This document shows positions 7,950 to 15,852 of a stretch of 64,000 bases of DNA, in pieces. The stretch covers positions 5,394,001 to 5,458,000 of the forward strand of contig NZ_CP109131.1 in NCBI RefSeq assembly GCF_035917995.1. The letters run 5' to 3'. The notes below the pieces were generated by a model. It did not search any database. It saw only the letters and a list, made by a program, of their open reading frames with translations, and was not told where the DNA came from. The stretch comes from Streptosporangium sp. NBC_01755. GTDB taxonomy: Bacteria; Actinomycetota; Actinomycetes; Streptosporangiales; Streptosporangiaceae. Numbering within the stretch: position 1 is the stretch's first letter; every line of letters starts with the position of its first letter. The position numbers and the translations under genes were made by a program.

Positions 7950-9101
7950 TCAGGCCGCGTCGTCGGCAGCGTGACTCACTGCCCAGCCCGTGACACCGCG
8001 CGCGGCGATGTTACGGGCCGCGTTCACGTCGGCGTGCTCAGCGAAGCCGCACGACATGCATCGGAAGGTGGCCTGATCGGGCCGGTTCCTCTTCGAGACG
8101 TGGCCGCATGCCGAGCACCCCTGCGAGGTGTGGGCCGGGTCCACGTACACCACCGGCACCCCTGCCCGGGCCGCCTTGTAGGCGATGAAGGAGCCGAACT
8201 GGTGGAAACTCCAAGAGTGCAGCGTGACCCGCTGGGGCTTGCGGAGCCGTACCCTTGCGCGGATGCCGCCCAGGTCTTCCAGGGCGACGCCGCGCGAGGT
8301 GCGTTGCGCCTCGGTCACGATGGTCTTGGAGATGCGGTGGTTGGTGTCGGCCGCGAAGCGCGCTTCCCGGCCGGAGATCTTGCGCAGGAGCCTCTTGGCG
8401 GCCTTGGTGCCCTTGGATTGCAGGCGTCGGCGCAGCCGCCGGTTGCGGTGCCGTACCTGGTTCAGGTGCTTGCCGGCGTGGGCGATGCCATCGGATGTGG
8501 TGGCGATGTTGGCGATGCCGAGATCCACGCCGAGGAACCCGTCGGGCTCGAAGGTCTGGGGTTCGGGCACCTCGCAGGTGGCGTACAGGTACCAGGAGCC
8601 GCCCCGAAACACCAGGTCGGACTCGCCCTTGCGGTAGGCGGTCAGCAACTTCATCTGTTCGGGCGAGCAGGCGAAGGGGATGCGGCCGAAGCGTCCGCGC
8701 GCGGTCCAGATCGAGATCGTACGGGCGTCGTACTGCCAGGACAGGCACCGGTCGTCGTAGGGCTGCGCGGCGTCCTTGCGGAACCGAATCGGTTTGCTCT
8801 CGGCCTTGGTGCGCCGCGTGGAACCGTTCGGGCCGTGGTTTGCGGCCTTCAGGTTGGCCTTCAGGGTGGCGTAGGCCCCGGCGACTTTCCGCGTGATGTG
8901 GATGGCGGGCTGCGCGGACAGGCCCATGGCCTTCAGGTCGCCGTAGACGAGGCGCTGAAGGGAGGTCTTGTTCTTGGTGCCGGTGTCGAAGGCGCGGCGG
9001 GATGCGTGGTTGGCGGCCCGGTTGCACAGGGTCAGCGTCTCCCGCAGCGCCGCTTCCGTGGCGGCGTCGGGGAGCAGCTTCACCTGTACGACCAGCTTCA
9101 T
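7950..9101 (-). CDS. tnpB: TnpB, RNA-guided endonuclease of IS605
   Basis: A 383-residue TnpB, ancestor-type of Cas12 nucleases, normally cutting the empty donor site so that the element is retained. An N-terminal helical/OB-like domain is followed by a RuvC nuclease with catalytic residues Asp193 (GVDLGIANIA), Glu275 (ALEDLGG) and Asp358 (HADVNAARNI). The zinc ribbon has Cys329, Cys332, Cys348 and Cys351. All catalytic residues are present and the frame is unbroken, so it looks active. It is divergent from tnpA with a 33-bp gap. Its guide RNA probably overlaps its 3' end near 7900-8050. Confidence 0.93.
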   Translation of the reverse strand: MKLVVQVKLLPDAATEAALRETLTLCNRAANHASRRAFDTGTKNKTSLQRLVYGDLKAMGLSAQPAIHITRKVAGAYATLKANLKAANHGPNGSTRRTKAESKPIRFRKDAAQPYDDRCLSWQYDARTISIWTARGRFGRIPFACSPEQMKLLTAYRKGESDLVFRGGSWYLYATCEVPEPQTFEPDGFLGVDLGIANIATTSDGIAHAGKHLNQVRHRNRRLRRRLQSKGTKAAKRLLRKISGREARFAADTNHRISKTIVTEAQRTSRGVALEDLGGIRARVRLRKPQRVTLHSWSFHQFGSFIAYKAARAGVPVVYVDPAHTSQGCSACGHVSKRNRPDQATFRCMSCGFAEHADVNAARNIAARGVTGWAVSHAADDAA

Positions 9102-9134
9102 CCCTGGGATTTTATGATGGGTATCATCTTATCT

Positions 9135-9563
9135 ATGTCACCTCGATGGGAGCCAGACCCTGATGTGAGGAGGGGTCGTAGCGTCGTCTACAACCTTCAT
9201 GTTCATCTTGTCTTCGTCACTAAGTATCGGCGTGATGTCCTTCACGATGCGATGCTCGTCCGCTGCGAGGAGGTCATGCGGGAGGTGTGCGCCCAGCTCG
9301 GCGCGGCCCTGCGGGAGTTCAACGGCGAGGAAGACCATGTGCACCTGCTTGTGCACTACCCGCCCAAGCTGTCGATCTCGACTCTGGTCAACCGGCTCAA
9401 GGGCGTCTCGGCGCATTACCTGCGCAAGGAGTTCACCGGCCGGATCGACCGGCACATCATGCACGGTCACCTGTGGTCGCCGTCGTACTTCGCCGGCTCG
9501 TGCGGCGGCGCACCACTGGAGATCATCAGCGAGTACATCGAGAGCCAGAACCGCCCGGACTAG
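9135..9563 (+). CDS. tnpA: TnpA, Y1 HUH transposase of IS200/IS605
   Basis: A 142-residue single-strand transposase. The metal-binding HUH motif is HVH at 68-70, and the catalytic tyrosine is probably Tyr134 in ISEYIESQ. Length and motif order match intact family members. The ATG at 9135 was chosen; an in-frame ATG at 9117 would add six residues. The enzyme acts on the subterminal hairpins at both element ends. Confidence 0.92.
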   Translation: MSPRWEPDPDVRRGRSVVYNLHVHLVFVTKYRRDVLHDAMLVRCEEVMREVCAQLGAALREFNGEEDHVHLLVHYPPKLSISTLVNRLKGVSAHYLRKEFTGRIDRHIMHGHLWSPSYFAGSCGGAPLEIISEYIESQNRPD

Positions 9564-9568
9564 CGTCC

Positions 9569-9600
9569 GGGCCAGGAAGGGAAGCCATTCCTCCTGGCCC
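9569..9600. repeat. IS605 end hairpin after tnpA
   Basis: A perfect 9-bp inverted repeat, GGGCCAGGA/TCCTGGCCC, with a 14-base loop, 5 bp after the tnpA stop. It is a likely TnpA recognition hairpin and element end. Confidence 0.6.
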
Positions 9601-9627
9601 TGAACGGCCGGGATTCCTGGCTAGATC

Positions 9628-10419
9628 TTGTTGAAGCGACGCACGTTCCTGGGCCTTGCAGCAGCAGTCCCAATGATCACCTTGGAGGATGTCCGCAAAG
9701 GGCTCGACAGTCACCTCGGCGTCACTATCAGCACTGCCGATGTGGATCACTGGCATGATGTCGTTATTGGTCATGCCAGCACCTACGGCCACACTCCACC
9801 GGCTGAACTACTGACCGGCCTCACTCCGGACATAGCCGCGCTCGCCGAACTGTGCCGGACCCATCCTCATCAGCGGGACCTGCATGTCACCGCGGCTCGC
9901 CTCGCGGGATTGATCGGGGCGGCGCATACCGACCTTGGCCATGACCGAGATGCCCGCGAATGGCTCCACACCTCTGGCCGGATCGCCTCCCTTGTCCTGC
10001 TCGATCCCGCCGGTTTCGCGCTACCCGGGCCGCGGTTCTACGGGTGGGCGCTCGCGGGTCTGGCTCCTCGCGCACTCCGTCCGCGCCTGGCACGCCTGGT
10101 TGCCAACGGCACGATCCTGGAGACAGAGATCATGAGCTTGATTCCGGCGGTCGCCCGATACCGCCGCCGGCTGCCGGACGCCCTGGTCTTCGGCGACGAC
10201 GAGCTGCGCACCCTGCGGACCCTGCGGACCCGTTTCCTGTGCCTGCTCGCCGCACGTAGCGCCCTGCACAAGTCCCGCACGACAGCGGAGGGGGTGACGC
10301 GCCTCGTACCGGCCGCCCGGGTCGAAATCGTGCCCCGGACGGGGCACGCACTGCCGATGGATCGGCCGGATCTCGTGGTGGAGCAGATCCTGAGCTTCGT
10401 CTCCGAGGAGGACGACTGA
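9628..10419 (+). pseudogene. Chimeric relic: XRE-type regulator fused to alpha/beta hydrolase tail
   Basis: An open frame of 263 codons that is not a single protein family. Residues 1 to about 116 match the TPR-like effector domain of actinobacterial XRE regulators (KRRTFLGLAAAVP, then AARLAGLIGAAHTDLGHDRDA). From about residue 118 the sequence is the C-terminal half of an alpha/beta hydrolase (RIASLVLLDPAGFALPG to VEIVPRTGHALPMDRPD), including the catalytic-His region but without the nucleophile Ser elbow. The 5' end starts at the IS605 border with a poor TTG start, so the regulator's DNA-binding part is also missing. It is best read as the product of an IS-adjacent deletion, open by chance and unlikely to function. 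Confidence 0.65.
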
Positions 10420-10524
10420 GAGGGCGCGCGTATCGAGACACAGGTCTTTACGGTTTCCCGCCATTGAAGTCGGCGGTTCGTCTCCATGGTGGCCGTGGCC
10501 GTCGGTTGCCTAGCGTTGGCCGAC

Positions 10525-10662
10525 GTGATCAGACTTCAAGGTTTATGCAAACGCTACGGGGACCGGATGGTCGTCGACGACCTGTCGTTGGAGGTGAGGC
10601 CCGGCATGGTCACCGGCTTCCTCGGGCCGAACGGGGCGGGCAAGACCGACGCCGAATTGTGA
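10525..10662 (+). pseudogene. 5' fragment of ABC transporter ATPase gene (interrupted)
   Basis: GTG start, then 40 codons of a typical drug-export-type ABC ATPase N-terminus ([20 protein letters not shown]) ending exactly in the Walker A motif GPNGAGK. At that point the integrative element begins and the frame stops six codons later at 10660-10662. The missing remainder of the gene resumes in the correct codon phase at 17,708. Confidence 0.9.
10638..10644. other. Attachment site core, left (attL)
   Basis: GGGCAAG, identical to 17708-17714, encodes part of Walker A. Twelve bases further in, CGAATT (10653-10658) mirrors AATTCG at 17696-17701. In a circular form these would flank the core symmetrically, as expected of a serine-integrase attP. 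Confidence 0.82.
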
Positions 10663-11052
10663 CAGTTCTTTTCGACTTGGGTAGTCTGCCCCAGCTTTAA
10701 GCCTGACCGCACACCTTCCCGCATGTCTTCCCCTTTGCCTGATCATCCCGTCTGCCTCGACCCAACCGCGAAGCGGCAGCGGGCCGGGGACGGAGGGTCA
10801 AGCCCGTCTTTGCGTGTCCCTTCACTGGTCGCCGTTCCTCGATCATCGGATGCCATCGGTCACAGACGGGCTTGATCCGTAGGAGTCGGGCTGCTGGGCT
10901 CTGCCTGGGTCGTGGCGGACGGGATGATCAGGCAGACCTCAGCCACCACCAAACCCGCGCACCGCGCTCCTCCTCATCCCGGAGCTGAGCGCCCCCGCCG
11001 GAGGCATTTTGAGGTGATGGCTGAGGAGGGCAGCCACACGTAAGCTGATCAC
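10663..11052. other. Non-coding left end of the element, with long inverted repeat
   Basis: No credible gene in 390 bp. The one clear structure is a perfect 12-bp inverted repeat, TCAAGCCCGTCT at 10798-10809 and AGACGGGCTTGA at 10864-10875, with a 54-bp interior. It could be a structured RNA, a terminator or a protein-binding site. Confidence 0.5.
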
Positions 11053-11388
11053 ATGACCCCTTACCTTGAGGTACACGTGACCGCTGGAACCCGGGAAGAG
11101 GCGGAAAAGATCTGTAATGCTGCTGTGCAGGGGCGTGCGGCGGCGTGCGCGCAAATCGCCGGACCGGTCAGTTCCGTCTACTGGTGGGCGGGCAAGGTTC
11201 AGCGGGATGAAGAGTTCCTGATCCTTATGAAGACCAGCAAGGATCGTCTGGACGAACTCATCTCAGTGGTGAAGGCTGAACATTCCTATGAGACGCCAGA
11301 AATTATAGCCATCCCAATTGAGGGCGGATTGGCGGACTACTTGACCTGGATTAAGTCAGAGACGGCGGAGTCACCTTTGGCCGGGTAG
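11053..11388 (+). CDS. cutA: Divalent-cation tolerance protein CutA
   Basis: A 111-residue CutA1-family protein: small, trimeric, ferredoxin-like fold. The family signature is clear in VYWWAGKV, EEFLILMKT and HSYETPEIIAIPIEGG. The physiological role is uncertain despite the historical copper-tolerance name. It is unusual as cargo of a small integrative element. Its 3' end overlaps the convergent XRE gene by 38 bp, so the two transcripts are antisense to one another at their tails. The start has only a weak ribosome site. Confidence 0.9.
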   Translation: MTPYLEVHVTAGTREEAEKICNAAVQGRAAACAQIAGPVSSVYWWAGKVQRDEEFLILMKTSKDRLDELISVVKAEHSYETPEIIAIPIEGGLADYLTWIKSETAESPLAG

Positions 11389-12784
11389 CGATGTATTCGG
11401 CCCGAAACTCACGGGCAGCAGTGGCGCGGGAGTCTCTGAGTTCTTTGGCCACCTGGTCGAGCCGATCCCAACCAAGCGGTGAAGCCATGGCATCGGTGGC
11501 AGCCAGCGAGGACCGAGCGTAAGCTACGCCTTCTTTGATATCGCCTAGCCTAATGCGAGCGATGGCCATATCGGCTTTGACGACGCATAGTTTTTTGATC
11601 TCTGGCTCTGGGCCAAGATGTGTCATGATGGCGTCCAAAGCGGTGACGGATTTCTCTTCATGGTGCACACGGGTGTAAACTGCGAGTTTCATCGAGGCGA
11701 AACGGGCCGCATCTAGGAAGCATGTCCAAGGTCGGGCGTTAATGTCGGCTTCGGCGTAAACCTCGTCGGCTCTGGCAATGGCAGTTAGTGCAGTATTCCG
11801 GTCATCGACCAATGCGGCTTCTTCGGCCATCCGAGCAAGGAGCCAAGCCTGTGTTGCCGGGGCAGCGTCCCCAAGTCGTTCAAGTGCATTTGCCGCCAGC
11901 CGTACACCATGGGCGTTGTCGCTTCCGGTCATGTAGGTGCGATATCCCGTCCACACTGCTGCTATCGCTGGATCGTGGCCGTGCTTGGCGGCCAAACCGG
12001 CTAGACGTGAGATCGAGGCGGCCCGCTTCGCGTCCCTCATCTCCCAAGCGAACCAGGCAGCGAGTACTGCGCTTTCTCCCACGGTGACGGCAAGGCGCTG
12101 CCGTAGAGCCTCAGGTGGGCCGCTTTCAAGGAGTGCGCTAACTTCGCCTAGATGGGTCATGAGCGCTGGATTCAGGACATGCGCGGGAAAGTGCTCTTCT
12201 AGCCGGTGGAATCCCCTCGTCCGGGCTTCGAGATGGCTCACAGTTACGCTGTCGGGTCGGTGGTCTCCGGTGAGTGCACGCAGGAGACGTTCTGTTGGGT
12301 CAAGTGCTGCGCTCGCTGTGACGGTCGCAGCAAGTTGCAGTAGAGCACGCCGGTCCATGCGCTGGTCAAGCCTTCCCACAGTCCATGCAAGTACGAGTGG
12401 GTTGAGCTTCTCATTACTCATATGGATCGCGGTAACAGGTGTTGGCAGAGGCTGGAGCTGCTGATATCCGTTCGACGGGTCTTCGTTGAGATCGATCTCT
12501 GCGGATGGATCGCGCTGTGCAAGACTTGTGGCACCGCTCCGGAACAGCTCGGCCTCGTCTACGTCGAACACACGGCAGTACAGCAGCCGATAGGGATCTT
12601 TGGGCTTGTGCCTGCCTGCCTCCCAATCTCTGATCATTCGCACGATGGACTCTCGCCTTGGCAAGTAGTCACGAGTGCGCTCGTCGGCAGCCTCCGTAAG
12701 CGCACGCGCCATGTCCCGCTGAGACCAGAGCCTGTTGCGCCGTTCGGCACGTAGCCGCAACGCCCAAGTTGGGACATTAACCAT
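11351..12784 (-). CDS. XRE-family regulator with TPR-like effector domain
   Basis: A 477-residue protein. The N-terminal helix-turn-helix (about residues 10-65: LRAERRNRLWSQRDMARALTE, then IVRMIRDWEAG) is followed by a linker and a helical tetratricopeptide-like region (about 160-470: MDRRALLQLAATVTASAALDP, AWLLARMAEEAALVDDRNTALTAI). This architecture is common in actinomycetes and on their plasmids. The ATG at 12784 was chosen because an AGAGG site precedes it; the 51 upstream in-frame codons look non-coding. It is the most likely regulator of the element. GC content is visibly lower than in flanking chromosomal genes. Confidence 0.82.
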   Translation of the reverse strand: MVNVPTWALRLRAERRNRLWSQRDMARALTEAADERTRDYLPRRESIVRMIRDWEAGRHKPKDPYRLLYCRVFDVDEAELFRSGATSLAQRDPSAEIDLNEDPSNGYQQLQPLPTPVTAIHMSNEKLNPLVLAWTVGRLDQRMDRRALLQLAATVTASAALDPTERLLRALTGDHRPDSVTVSHLEARTRGFHRLEEHFPAHVLNPALMTHLGEVSALLESGPPEALRQRLAVTVGESAVLAAWFAWEMRDAKRAASISRLAGLAAKHGHDPAIAAVWTGYRTYMTGSDNAHGVRLAANALERLGDAAPATQAWLLARMAEEAALVDDRNTALTAIARADEVYAEADINARPWTCFLDAARFASMKLAVYTRVHHEEKSVTALDAIMTHLGPEPEIKKLCVVKADMAIARIRLGDIKEGVAYARSSLAATDAMASPLGWDRLDQVAKELRDSRATAAREFRAEYIATRPKVTPPSLT

Positions 12785-12951
12785 CGCATTACCTCTGGGA
12801 GGTAGGAGGACTGTCTGTCTCCTCCAGTCTCCTCTAGTCCGTCCTGTCCGTGCATGCTTCTCGGCGATGTGATGAGAGCACAGAAAAAGCGAGACCCGCA
12901 GGCGCTGACACGCCGTACGGGTCCCTAAACCGCACATCGGAGGTGCGATCT

Positions 12952-13335
12952 GTGGATCACTCTAGAGGCATCCCGCCTCTTGTTGACGAGGCCGCAGCGG
13001 AGAATCAGGACAGGGCGTTGGCCGTCGTTCAAAAGCTCCTGCTAGAGCAGGGAGTCCGCGCCCACCGTCACAACACGATCAATCTGGAACTGTCTGTCAA
13101 CCGTGACAGACCGTGGCCTGACCCCCCGGTGAGGTCGTCGGTGGAGCGGCACCCGCCTGAGCTGGCCGTGATCGGTCCGCAGGGATGGCGCGATGCCACA
13201 GTGACCGTGGGGCAGCGCTCGGGCTCTTACATGCTGGCCGTCCGTGGAGGTCCTGCACTCCAGACGGTGAGAAGCGAGCACCCGGAACAGGTGGTCGCGC
13301 TGATCATCGCCGCTCGGTCGGGTGAGCGGTCGTGA
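12952..13335 (+). CDS. Orphan protein of the integrative element (127 aa)
   Basis: Function not recognised. The GTG at 12952 follows a strong GGAGGTG site at 12939-12945. Mixed alpha/beta composition with no membrane segment. The middle reads VVQKLLLEQGVRAHRHNTINLEL, and the C-terminus ends with EQVVALIIAARSGERS. Its stop overlaps the next start (GTGA), so the two genes are translationally coupled. It is divergent from the XRE regulator, a placement typical of genes such a regulator controls. Confidence 0.6.
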   Translation: MDHSRGIPPLVDEAAAENQDRALAVVQKLLLEQGVRAHRHNTINLELSVNRDRPWPDPPVRSSVERHPPELAVIGPQGWRDATVTVGQRSGSYMLAVRGGPALQTVRSEHPEQVVALIIAARSGERS

Positions 13336-13565
13336 GCGTGGCGGAGTTGGTGATGCTCCATGGGCGGACCTGGAGCATCTCGGAGGCGGTGGGGGGTGGC
13401 TGGTATGCCGTACGGCGCGTTGTCCTCTCGTCCTACGGACTTGAGCATGGCCTGTCCAATGTGCGGTGTGGGGCGTCCTTGGCGGAGCTGGCCCGCAATC
13501 TGGAGGCTGAGGCACGGTTGGAACGCCAGCCCTGGCGCCGTGTGCCATTGCGGGTGGTGTCCTAG
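13332..13565 (+). CDS. Orphan small protein coupled to previous gene (77 aa)
   Basis: GTG start overlapping the preceding stop by four bases. The protein (SVAELVMLHGRTWSISEAVGGG at the start, then LAELARNLEAEARLERQ) resembles small hypothetical proteins often seen near XRE regulators on actinobacterial mobile DNA. No domain is recognised, there are no cysteines of note and no signal peptide. Confidence 0.55.
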   Translation: MSVAELVMLHGRTWSISEAVGGGWYAVRRVVLSSYGLEHGLSNVRCGASLAELARNLEAEARLERQPWRRVPLRVVS

Positions 13566-13924
13566 CCGCTAGCTGATCTTCAGAGCTGGTGCGGCGGTGC
13601 GTCATCCCCACGCTGATTGGCCGTCGCACCTGGCCGGGGAGGTCTCCTGAGTTTTGAGGGCGCTCGTGGAGATCTCCCCGTTGTCCGCCGGAGTTGTGAG
13701 CCCCATGGGTGGTGTGAGGTACGGGGGAAGACGTGATTCGCCCGTGTCTCCCATCGCGTGATGGTGCTCAGGACGGGGCGCCGGATGGGACGTAAGGGGA
13801 GGGGTGGTCGACAGCGGCTGCCCCTCCCACCTTCCGAGCATCGCCTTGCTGGCGGCGCGGTGTCAGCCCCACCCGTGTCGTCGTCCCGTCTGTCTCGGGG
13901 ACGCACAGCACTCGAAAGGAGATC
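13566..13924. other. 359-bp gap inside the element
   Basis: I see no supported gene. GGAGATCTCC at 13668-13677 is a perfect 10-bp palindrome. The stretch probably contains the promoter for the small genes that follow. Confidence 0.35.
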
Positions 13925-14038
13925 ATGGTGGCCTGGGTACCTAACCCGAATTGCCCCACATGCGAGGGAAGGAGCAGCGTCTACGACCCTGTATCAGGAC
14001 TGATGAGGATATGCCCTGATCCTGTCCATGGTAGATAG
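13925..14038 (+). CDS. Micro-protein with CPTC motif (37 aa)
   Basis: A short gene with a textbook AAAGGAGA ribosome site at 13915-13922. The peptide starts MVAWVPNPNCPTCEGR and has a third cysteine near its end (MRICPDP), suggesting metal binding or a half zinc ribbon. No close family is recalled. The strong ribosome site and a second Cys-x2-Cys micro-gene 580 bp downstream support it being real. Confidence 0.5.
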   Translation: MVAWVPNPNCPTCEGRSSVYDPVSGLMRICPDPVHGR

Positions 14039-14120
14039 AGGCTTCATGACCGCACGATGAGCGGGAGTAGACTCTGACCCTTCATTCATCGCCAGCGGTT
14101 CAGCAGGGAGAAAAGGAACG

Positions 14121-14615
14121 ATGCGCCCCAAACGCTTTGAGATGTTCATGAAAGATCAGCTCACCGGTAGTGGGAGCGATTCGATAAAGAGCGTTGCCAC
14201 GTTCGATGAAATCGCGTTCACGTCTAAGCCGTGTGGCTTGCAAATCGAGTTTGTGACGGGCGCGCGGGTGATGCTTCAAATCGTTCGCTCTTCTCCTCCT
14301 GGCGGTGAGGACTTCGGGCAAGACGAGAAGGTTATTGAAGGTGAGGCGCTTGAGCCGGTTCCCGGCGTAGATGTGCTGATCACCGGCGGGAAGCTGAACG
14401 TCGAAAGTGTCGAGCGCTATCTAACCGTGCTGCTCACCAACAGTGGCAACAGAGAGATCAAGAGTCTTCGCCCGTTCGTGGGTAAGGGGCAGAAGTATGG
14501 AATCAATGTCGGGTTCCATAGCGGGGCAAACTGCTACATTCACTTCCTGTATACGCTTCCCAATGGGAAGGAGACGAATTTCCATCCGGAGTTCAACGTG
14601 CTGGAGGTTGTCTAA
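14121..14615 (+). CDS. Orphan protein of the integrative element (164 aa)
   Basis: Function not recognised. ATG start after an AAAGGAA site. The predicted protein looks beta-rich and soluble (LQIEFVTGARVMLQIVRSS; KYGINVGFHSGANCYIHFLY). It has neither signal peptide nor membrane segment. The following micro-gene starts inside its stop codon (TAATG), so the pair is co-translated. Codon usage is less GC-biased than the chromosomal genes, consistent with transfer. Confidence 0.6.
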   Translation: MRPKRFEMFMKDQLTGSGSDSIKSVATFDEIAFTSKPCGLQIEFVTGARVMLQIVRSSPPGGEDFGQDEKVIEGEALEPVPGVDVLITGGKLNVESVERYLTVLLTNSGNREIKSLRPFVGKGQKYGINVGFHSGANCYIHFLYTLPNGKETNFHPEFNVLEVV

Positions 14616-14743
14616 TGGCTAGTGGAAGGTGTCCAACGTGTGGCGCAAGGGTGAGTGCGGACCCTGGGCAAACAGTTCCGATGCATCAGAAGTTGGGAAC
14701 TCGCGAGACGTGTTCGGGATCGGGTAGTTCGGCTGTTAGGTAG
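14615..14743 (+). CDS. Zinc-ribbon-like micro-protein (42 aa)
   Basis: Starts within the stop codon of the 164-residue gene (TAATG overlap). The sequence MASGRCPTCGARVSADPG, followed by a His (MHQK) and a later Cys (RETCSGSGS), matches the CPxCG...H...CxGSG pattern of tiny zinc-binding proteins common in actinobacteria and their phages. Too short for ordinary gene callers. Confidence 0.6.
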   Translation: MASGRCPTCGARVSADPGQTVPMHQKLGTRETCSGSGSSAVR

Positions 14744-14768
14744 CCGATTGGCCCGCTAGAGAGGTGCG

Positions 14769-14796
14769 GCCCCCGGTGCGGTGACTGGCCGGGGGC
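14769..14796 (+). terminator. Rho-independent-like terminator
   Basis: GCCCCCGG/CCGGGGGC 8-bp stem with a 12-base loop followed by TTTG, 26 bp after the zinc-ribbon micro-gene. Confidence 0.65.
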
Positions 14797-15228
14797 TTTG
14801 CGGTCAAGATCATTTTTATGGTGTCCGCGGGGCCTTTCATGATCATTACGGAGCGGAGCGGCCGGCGCCAATCCGAAGGACCCCGTAGGGGCCGCGTAGC
14901 GGTTGGGGCCGGTGGTCGGAGCGGCTTACCGGCGGGTGAATCTCAAGGGCTCTGGTGATCGGTACGTCACCGAAATGACGTACTGGCCGTGTGTACGTCA
15001 TCTCGTCGTCGTGGGCCTGGGCGGCTGCGCGTTGGTGGTCGGCGGGTGCGTTCGGTGCGGCGGGAGCTGGGTGCGGCGGGCGGCGGGGTCTGCCCGTTCC
15101 CGCTGGGCGGGCGCGGGGCGGGACCGGCCTCCAGGCCGCATGCCCGGTCCCGATGTCCGTCCGGCGGGGGCGGGCATGCCCCGCCGGGCGGCGGCGCGGA
15201 GCGCTGCCGCCTGCTTGACCTATATAAG

Positions 15229-15561
15229 ATTAATTCGGCAACTTGCTGGGACGGTCTGAGGCGGGGTGTCGTGAGGGTCGCCAATTAATTCGGCAACTTG
15301 TCGGGCGGCTCGGGGTGCGGCGGCGCGGAGCGCTGGCGCCTTGAATCAGTAAAGAAACTCTGAGCCAACTCGGGACGTGCTGTGGCCTCGGTGGCCGGTC
15401 TGGATGGCCGGTCTGGTCGTGCGGATCACCTGGGTTGGGGACTTGAAATTAATTCGGCAACTCATCCGGGGCGTGGGCGTCGTGGGGTGTGAGCTGGGGC
15501 TGAGGGCTCGGCGGGTCGGTGTCACCTGGGATCTGGCGTGCCGTGAATTAATTCGGCAACT
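15229..15561. repeat. Four iteron-like direct repeats (ATTAATTCGGCAACT)
   Basis: Exact 15-bp copies at 15229, 15284, 15448 and 15547, all in the same orientation; the first two extend identically by TTG's last two bases (ATTAATTCGGCAACTTG). Spacing is irregular (55, 164 and 99 bp). The core AATTCGGC recurs in the element's attachment-site arm (complement of 10651-10658). They may bind the integrase, an excisionase or a replication/partition protein. No repeat-spacer regularity, so not a CRISPR array. Confidence 0.8.
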
Positions 15562-15723
15562 CGGGGAGCCGTGTCGGGAGTGGCTGAGGGCGGATCGCTG
15601 GGTGTTGACGAACCAATCAAGCGCCGCGTTACGGCTGGCCAAATGGCTTTTAATGGTTGTCCGCATGGAGCGCGATATGGGGCTTATTCGTTATATGCGT
15701 ATGTTGATTCGGGGGGAAGGGGG

Positions 15724-15852
15724 GTGAACGGGAAGAGTCGTGTATGCCTGGCTTGCGGGACGGGTCTCAAGCGGGTAGCGGAGAGTCGCATCGGGAAGAG
15801 CGCGCCGAAGGCACCTTTCCGTCTGGGTGGGCGGGCGGGTCAAAGAGATTAG
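15724..15852 (+). CDS. Possible small protein with CLACG motif
   Basis: GTG at 15724 after a GGGGGGAAGGGG purine run. The 42-residue product begins VNGKSRVCLACGTG and is basic. It may be the third tiny Cys-x2-Cys protein of the element, or the end of a longer frame open from 15571. The same frame continues after its stop with a stretch ending WPRLTQDQRDLVALTLRNGL (to 16053), which resembles the tail of small actinobacterial proteins. Coding status is uncertain for both. Confidence 0.3.
   Translation: MNGKSRVCLACGTGLKRVAESRIGKSAPKAPFRLGGRAGQRD

Larger units (their letters stand above)
7929..9600. mobile_element. IS200/IS605-family insertion sequence
   Basis: Two divergent genes, tnpA (Y1 HUH transposase) and tnpB (RNA-guided nuclease), are arranged as in IS605 itself. 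Imperfectly conserved terminal hairpins flank them: ACCGTGCA/TGCACGGT at 7929-7949 and GGGCCAGGA/TCCTGGCCC at 9569-9600. This family has no inverted-repeat ends or target duplications, so the exact borders cannot be fixed from one copy; the span given is hairpin to hairpin. It lies between the intact LacI gene and a truncated chimeric gene. Confidence 0.85.
14744..15723. other. Largely non-coding segment with terminator and direct repeats
   Basis: About 980 bp with no convincing protein-coding gene. It contains the terminator at 14769-14796, an extremely GC-rich block (about 15040-15220), an AT-rich TATATAAG spot at 15221-15228, and four direct repeats. Frames spanning the repeats (for example 15377-15727) are probably chance openings. 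Confidence 0.45.

Noticed and set aside
15229-15561. CRISPR array from four 15-bp repeats
   Set aside because: Irregular spacing (55, 164, 99 bp), short repeats and no cas genes.
15377-15727. 116-codon frame across the direct repeats
   Set aside because: The repeats fall in-frame by chance (LIRQL twice); no ribosome site and odd composition.
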